In this document: piece by piece, positions 53,601-62,300 of the stretch
Layout: each line of letters begins with the position of its first letter
How positions within the stretch are numbered: the first letter of the stretch is position 1
Source: Mermis nigrescens
Lineage: Eukaryota; Nematoda; Enoplea; Mermithida; Mermithidae
Length of the DNA: 64,000 nt
Assembly: GCA_036768485.1 (NCBI GenBank)
Contig: JAVLUZ010000513.1
Coordinates: 877,587 to 941,586 of the forward strand
Direction: 5' to 3'
Made by a program: the position numbers and the translations under genes
The notes under the pieces: generated by a model
Databases searched by the model: none
What the model saw: the letters and a program-made list of their open reading frames with translations, nothing else
What the model was told of the DNA's origin: nothing

Positions 53601-56600
53601 CTAAAGTTCCAAGCAAACTGAAATTTTTGTGTACGTTTTACTACAATAATTGTGTCCAAAGAGTTATAAAACATTTTTGTTGCACTGATTATAGATTGAA
53701 CTGATTTGACCTACAAACATAATTTGATAGGAAATTAATTCCCGACAAAGATGTGAGCTTGTCAAATTTTTCCTCAAAACAATTAAAAAAGAGAAACACA
53801 ATTTAATAAAAAATACAAATACTTTATCTTGACAACAATACAAAATTCCAGACTTTGACAACTATCCCTTCACATTATTTTATCAAAAGCGCATAGAATT
53901 GATTAGAAATATCAGATAGTAAGTACAATTTAATAGCTGCAATTAAAATTATATCTAAAATTTATATATTTTGTTTTCCAAAAATCTAAACGTAATAGAA
54001 GAAGGGTTAGATTGGACGATCAAAGACAAGCCTTTCACAAAGAGACGTGGAAAACCGCAAGGAAAAGAAAGGAAATCCCTTACAAAATAACAAATAAGTT
54101 TTCTTCAAGAAAAAAACATACACAATGTCAACACACGATAAATTTTTTTCACTAATTCAAAAGGTACTAATGAGTTGAAATTTCCAAAATACAGATTTTG
54201 AGCAACTCGATTTCAGACTTGATTTTAAGAACGAATTCAAAATTTGCCTGTTGGAAGTTTGTGATTTAGAAAAAGCAATATCAATTCTATGTAAAAAATT
54301 TAGCATTTGATGCAGACGTAATGAACTGCTGAGCGCTGTGGCCAAAAAATTATTATCAGAATTTTTGCCCTGTCATTCATAGTTTTCAACGAATTTTAAA
54401 AAATTTCATTTTATTAAGTCAGGTTTCAATTCGCTAGCGATTATTGTTTAAATCAGCAAAATCATTTCAGTCAACCAAGTGTAACTATAACAACTTTTGG
54501 GACACCCACTAAATAAATAAGCGTACTATACGAGTAGGAATATTGGATTCCCAATGTAAGAAAAGTATTGATATTTTTGGGAAAAACGTAAGCATGATAA
54601 TATGTTTCGAGCTCGCTAAGATTTAATGTATTGTCCTACAGTATTTACGGCCAAACGTGCACAAAAATGACCGATCTGGGGTAAAAGTTCCAAAATAGTC
54701 TAGATCGTGAAAAAAGTCAAATTTGCAGTCATTTTTAAAGATTTGACGATTCCGCGGGGAGCAAAATTATTAGCGGAAGTGAAAGCCCCTAAAACTCTTC
54801 CCTAGAACACGCTCGCTCGTAGCCTAAACAAGCAGTCTGCTGCAAAGGAATTTTATCGTATTTTATTATCTGCGGATAAAATTTGGCAAAAAAGAGAGAC
54901 ATAGCACGTGAAACAGAAACATAAGGCTTTGGTTACCCTGCCGTCGGGCGCTTGAATTTCTACCAGCGTAATCCTATTTTTCGAGTCCAATTTTCCCGAT
55001 TTTTCCGCAGACATGAACGCTGAAAGTGGAAGCGATTTGAAAGTTGATGTGGAATCGGGCCAAGTTGTCGCCGACTGATTATTCATTAGCTGCGCGTACA
55101 ACGCACAAAGCTGCGCGGGCACTTTTTCACGATGAAGAAGTTTTATGCGGTCATCGCCTAGATCAACCTACGTAAATAAGCTAAAAATTGTTTATTGTGA
55201 TTTAAATAATTTCTGATAAAAATTTAAAAAATACGACATTTTCGACAATCAATCGCAGAACCTGCGTAAACAATCTTTTACCAGCTTTGTACGTTTTTTT
55301 AAATGATCGTCTAAAATTCTACTAGAAAGTAGATTTTTTAAATAATCGTTTCAAATTCTTTACAATGGACCTAAAGACTCGTTCCGAAATCTTTTTTTGA
55401 GCTTAATGCTTTATAACGTGTTATAACTTACCCTATTACCGTCGCATAAAGCAGCGGTGTAAAGCTCCATCGCTTTGATGTGCACTTTGTAAAGAGCATC
55501 AGTAGAATCATCCGTTTGCCTTTTGGATACCTAAATTGTAAAGAAGGTAAAAAATACCGAACATGAGGTTAACATATTTTCACACTTTATCTTCTAAATG
55601 CGTTGCGTATATTTAGTATGTACTGTCCCGTATTTAGTTTTCTGTTTTTTTTGAAAAAGTTTAATTCTGCAATGGCGCTGGCCTTACTAATATTCTAACT
55701 AAACACACGAGTACATGAGTGATAAGACAACGTAAGGCTTCGCCTGCTAAGTCATTCCCAAAGTGACGGATTCATGTACAAATTTTCGGTAAAAAGACAT
55801 AAAAGAAAAGCCTGGACACTCTTCAGCTTTTTTTCCACTTTCGAACATGAATTGATTTGCTTCTCAATTTTGTTCTTTGTCTTCTTACTTTAAGTTTTCG
55901 TCATGAATTCAACAGTAACTATTAGACGATACACGCGGAATGGGGTCTGGACCCCAGGATAAAAAAGGGAAATTTTCTGGAGAAAATGAGGCAAAATGAA
56001 GACCAAAAATGGATGCAAATTGTAAATGTTCTTCAAACGTGCTTAATATTGACCAGAAACTGTGAAATAACGCAGTTTTAGCTCTATTTAGCTCGTATAT
56101 CAGTTTTTTAGGTCATTTTGGCCCCAAAAACGTTTAATTTTTGACTCCCTACCCCAGATCGGCTGACCTCCTCCCAAATCGGCTTTTATGTTACCTAGAG
56201 AAAATAAAAAAAGCATGGATTTATAAGATTCTATCGAATGCAAGTCAAAGTCTTGCCTTGTCTTTCAATTGTTGTATTCTGAGATTCAGAACCCTGACTG
56301 CTTCCACGGGATCATTTTGACCAGACATCAGAAAACCTGCTGTTTTGTGAATGACCTTAATCCATTCATTAGCTTCGGTGGATGAAGAGACCTAGAAAAA
56401 TGATACTATTATAACTCATTATATGAACATAAAGGTAATTTGTTCAATTTTTAGTTGCAATTCGTTGTTTTTAGTTTCTTGGTGCAGTACAGTCTAATGG
56501 GTTACATATGCGATCGATCAAAGCTCATACACAGCGTAGTTTTTCTAATAATCCAAACTCGATATAAAATTGGGCACGCTGACGGAACACGATATCGTAT

Positions 56601-59265
56601 TTAAGGTTTTATGCGCGGTATTCTCGTACGTATCAAGTTACGAAAAATATGCTTTTCGAAATTCTGATGAAAATTAAAGTTTACTTCACTTTGGACACAC
56701 CCTTATTCGCAATTTTTCAGACATTTAAATTCTGATCGTAAATGTCAATTTCGTTCATCACATTCGTCCTAATATGCCTTCAAGCGTACATTTCTGCACA
56801 GGATTCAGGTAACATTTTATCTAATTAAACATCTTGGAGTTTGGCGGTTTTCAACCCCTCCCCCGGAAATTTTTTTTCACACCCTTATTCGCAATTTTTC
56901 AAAAGTTTTCAAATGGGATTCGTAGAAAATGTGCTGCTTTAAGCGTTTTTGCCATCTATTTCCCGGAAAATGTCGAATTTTAAGTGCTTCGCGCCATATA
57001 CACCACTCATCTTCTGATTATAATTTAATCTATGTATTAAATTTTTTTGATTTTTTCAAATTTTTTATGTTTTTATGCTCTAGAAAGATACAGCATCGTC
57101 AGAAACGCCCATAACGATGTTTTTGACACGCATCTAACATATTTGAGCCCTACAAGGTACTTTAAAATTTCCACCTTCCTGCCCCCTGAATTCTAGTGCA
57201 TGTATAGATATGAATGTCTAAGGAACGTTTGAACGCTTTTTGAAACTTCTGAAAAGTAAAGCGAGCCGGTCGTGAACAGGTTAACAGCATGGCCAATATG
57301 GGAGTCAGGCTGGCCGGCTAAAGAGCTTTTTGAACCGGAATGGACGCATAAATGTTAAAATATCGTAAAAACCCTAATTGACAGTTCCTGGTCGACTCTG
57401 AGCGATTTTGTGAAGAAGCCAGAACTTTTACCTCTTTCTGATCTTACTTATGCATGATTTCTGCCAGAGATTTTCTCTTCTGGTCAAGAACGCCATACTA
57501 CGAAGTGCATGTTCTGGCCATGATACCAGTTCGTAGGTTCTTCAAAGGTCTTTTGCACTACTGCAAAATTAGGCTTCACTCTTTTATCTACCTTACAATA
57601 TCCAAGATTGTTTTGCGCGCAAAGATAGAATTTTCCGAATCTCAAATGAAAAAATGTACTACTCGTCGAGGAAAGAGTAAGAATCATAAATGACTGCATC
57701 TCATTTATTTATATCTTTAAGCACTTTGCTTCACACAAATCGACCGTTTCATCCCGTTAGCATTAATTGATTGATTGCTTGAAATTAATTGCAATTAATT
57801 GAAAAATTTGATTGGAATCGATTGATTTACATTGATATCATTTTTAGTGGAAAATGTTACACTTCCTTACGACCACCAGGCTACTAGTCTAGAGAAGCAT
57901 CTACTAAAAGAATATAGTTATGCCACGCGTCCAATCAAAAATCAGTCAAGAGCGCTGAATATAAGCTTATTGCCCGGCATCACCCACATTGAAGCTGTTG
58001 ATGAGCAAGCAAATTTTTTCAAAATCTATCATAAGTATGTACGTATATGAAGCTCTCAAGTGCAAATCAAGTCAAGGTTCAATGCGTTCCCGTTTTTTCG
58101 TCAATAAATTTATGCAAATTTTCTTTGAATTGAAAGTTTTTTTGAGATTTTAAACGTACCTTTTTTAAAAATAATGTATTTTAAAATAATTAAACAGGAG
58201 AGAATAAATATTTCGCTTTCAATTTTTGAAATCTTTAAAGCTTTGAATTAAAAAAACCCTTTTCGGAATCGCCAAGTTTCCTTGATTTCCGTAAAAATTA
58301 TGAGCATTATGTGCTCAAATAAGTTAGACTAACTAATGATTCTGAAACATGATAAGGAGAGAGCCCGATGCTTTACAAGAAAATCAGTAACAACTTCTCT
58401 TTCCGCATTCACTAAGCCTGAAAGAAGAAGTAAGGAGCGAGTACCTTAAAAAATCACTCTAGGAAGAAATATCCAAAAAACAAATATATATTACGGGTAG
58501 GTTAGTTATCTTTTTCTACATGTACCGGGTTCTCACCTTATACACTCGTTTATGAAACAAGCAAAATAAAAGAGACGTGTATTATGCTAAATTTTTTAAA
58601 TAACGATTTTCTACGTGTACATTATTTCAGGATGAGGATGAACAAACTATTACAGTTCACGGTATTCTCTCAATGGTGAGATTATCACTGATATAACTAC
58701 TATGTATTGTCATTAAATTTTCTTCCATGCTTTTTTAGGAGTGGATTGACGAATTTTTGGCATGGGACATCAATGATTACAGTGGAGTAGACAGGATCAT
58801 GTTACATATGAGTAACATATGGACACCTGATATCATGCTATACAATTCGTAAGATAAAAACAAATGAGCAGAATGTGTGTTTTAGAAAGGTGGAGAAAAA
58901 TAATTCTGATCGAGAATGAAAAACTGAATCGCAAACCATGATTTATTTCAAAAATTGTAATAATAAATAAATAAATCGCATGCGTCGTATATAAGCTTGA
59001 AACAAATACAATTATGTTAGCTGCAGTGATATAAATTCTAAATTTCTTATATCAACTTGTTGAGGTGCTTCCAGTCAATTAATGTAAGAATAATGGATGT
59101 TTACAATTAGTTAATTGATATGTATCAATATCTACATAAATAAAAATATCATTAAACAATATTGAGTGTTAAAAAATTAATTATTTATTAACATTCTATC
59201 CACTTCTAAATATTTATTGATACATGAATTTCATATGAAGCTCGAATATACTTGCCGCTCGTTTC

Positions 59266-59364
<99 letters not shown>

Positions 59365-62300
59365 TGTTTGTCTCAAAGACCTGAGCAAGTAAATTTGCTA
59401 ACAATACCAAAGCGTTTTGGGTATTTATAAAGTTGATTTTTATGTGTCTGCGTTTTACCAGTCCGGCTGCTCAAAAGGCTCCAGCTAGCTTTCGTGTGGA
59501 TCAAAGACGAAGAAACAAAAATTTCTAACTTTATTCTAAATTAGCATATGAAGATGACTATAGAAACTGAATAATTAAACATTTGTGTGTGATTCAAGCA
59601 CTCTCTCGAAAAAGTGTAATTTGACTCGTTTACGGCAATAATATCTCCCTATGTGCTTCATAACATTTTACTTCTGCTTTTTCTCGAGATTCCAGGTTTA
59701 TGGCTCACAACAGATAAGCCAAGCCGCAATTCTTATCATTCACATGTAGAAAGTTGAGAAAACAGGTTAAGGAACAATCATTAAAGAACATAATGTGACA
59801 TTCGAAGCCTATGCTCCGTAAAAGCATGCAAGATCGATGTAGATAAAAGGGCGGATTAAACGAATCAAAATGCGACTTTTGGATTTTTAAAACCAAAAAT
59901 AAAGCTGTGCCACCACTATTGGCTAATACTTTTTTGTATTCCGACCTCATGCATTTTCTAATTTTCTCCCCTTTTCAACCTTGGTTCCTCTTTGCCCTTT
60001 ATTATTTTTTCTTTTCCTTACAACCATTCTTGATTGTCAGTTGGGAGTACGGTCGCAGGTTTAGTTTTTTCGTGCTCTTAGAGCCGTAGGTCGCAAAATG
60101 GGATCAATCGGAAGTCCAGTAGAGAGAGCCTTAGTGCATAATTCGGGCGTTGTAAGTGTCTCGCCGAGGTTTTCGTTGGAGGCCACGTGTTTTTTCGATT
60201 TCGACGATTACCCTTACGATATACAGCGTTGCCCCTTGGTTTTGGGCTCCTGGGCTTACACTATGTCCGAAGTGGACCTCTTCCCTTTCATAGAGGAATT
60301 CGGAGCCCATGCACAGTTAACCATCAATGACACGAAAGATTTGGTTAGCAACTGGTTACTGATCGACGTTAGCTACGAGCTGACTTACTGGAATGCCTTC
60401 GCGCACGCAAGGAACACCATGAAGCCACCTCATGAACAAGCTCATTTAGTGAGTAACGTTTTTATTAGATCAATATTTTTATCATTACACTCCGCTTGTC
60501 ACTTGACCAATTGACTTTTTTTCGTTGTATTTGTCTCCTGCTTGATTGGTTTGCGTGTGTGAGTGTTTTTTGTGAATTTATGTGCAATTTGGCAGTTTTT
60601 AAGCTGCAGAACTTTTCCATCTCCGTGAAATTTTTCTGCGCAAAGTTTCTGAATTTATTCGTGAAAACGAGTAATTTCTTTAAAGGTTTTCGTAGAATAT
60701 AACGTTTGGCTGAAGATACAGCGATACGTTCCGTATTTCAATCATTTGATTTTGGCACCGGCTCTGGCCACTTCAGCATTTACACTTTTGATCTATTGGT
60801 GCACCTCTTACCGATTGTCAATGTGCCTCGCTTTAGCCAACGCAGCCTTGCAAATATTGTTCTTCGACAACCTTCTAAAAAAGCTGCCGCCGAGTAACGA
60901 GGATACGACACCAAGAATCGGTATTAACGAGAACCATAAGTGGTCTTGGGGGCTGACCTTCCGTAAAATAGCTGCTGATCCCCGCAAAATGGCTGCGATG
61001 CGACCCTCCCCAGCATTAGAGATTTTTTGAAAAATTGTAAAAAGCGTGGTTTTTTTAAAGCGTTTTTGGCTCATTTTTGACTCAAAAGTCTCAAATTTTC
61101 GGCGCTTAACGCCGTATACACATTAATGACTATACTTTGTCGAATTTTATCGATTTTTCAAATTTTTTCAAATTTTTTTGTGTTTTTATATACTAAAAGG
61201 AACAAGCATTGTCTGAAACGTCTAAAAAAGTGTTTTTGACGTCTACTCGACGTTTTTAAGCCAAAAAAAGCACTTTTTGGAAATTTTTGAGCCTGATCCC
61301 CCAGAATTCTCATGCTGTACATGTATGACCAGATCCACAACTTTTTTTCTAGCGATTGGATAATAAATGACTAATTAATAATATATCATAATAAAATCTG
61401 ATAATTTAATAGTGTAAGATCTGACAATCTATATCTAATCTGCAAGGTGCATTTTCGCTATAGCTCACTAAAATCTGCGGTCAAACATTTAAATGACGAT
61501 TGGAAGACAATGCAAGGACTATTGCATATGTACATGTTCACTTTTCATTATTTTCCTTTTTATTCTTTAAAAAATGGAAAAGAGCATCAGGGGTAAAGAG
61601 TGAAATCAGATTCGTGAAGAATTGTTACTCGTTATAAGCCTATGATTAGGCATATTTAAGATTCGAATTCTAGACAACATACGAATGAATATTTTTGAAA
61701 CAATGTTTTCATACACAATTTAGAAATTGATTTTATCATTAATTGCTAAATTCTGCACCATAAATTTTCTCGCTCACTTTATCGATGACGCTATGCAATA
61801 AGGAAAAGTAGAATGTTCCTTAAATTTTCACAACTTGTGTAAAAAACTGTTCACTACGCTATTTTTAAATGTGTAATCCCGAGAACCGGGCCCGTATCCA
61901 GGATTCGGCAAAGGGGGGGGGGCGGACCAAACATAAATTAGTCTATATCTCGGGAAATTCGTCGGGATAGCTCGCAAGAACCGCATTTTTCGACGTTTCT
62001 CGACATGCTCCATCCACTAAATTGATAAAATATGAACTTTCCGTTAGAAAAATCTTTATACTCAAAATGCTATAAAAAATGTTTTTTGGTCGCGCTTGAG
62101 CTAAAATTATGGGAAATACTTCATATCTGGCGCGAAGCGCCGAAAATTTGAAGAATCTACGTCAAAGACTGGCAATTTTTCCATCTTTTCGCCGCACATA
62201 CCTTAATTTTTTTCCTGGCCAAGTAGAAGAGGGGAGGGGCGTTTTTTCCCCGCCCCCTAAAGATGGCCCTGCCGAGCACCTATTTCTTCGTGTTTCGTCG

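Noticed and set aside
60035..60058. A small receptor exon reading WEYGR
   Set aside because: It would leave a 23-base intron before 60,082. Exon 4 joins exon 60,082-60,448 in phase without it, and the length then fits the family.
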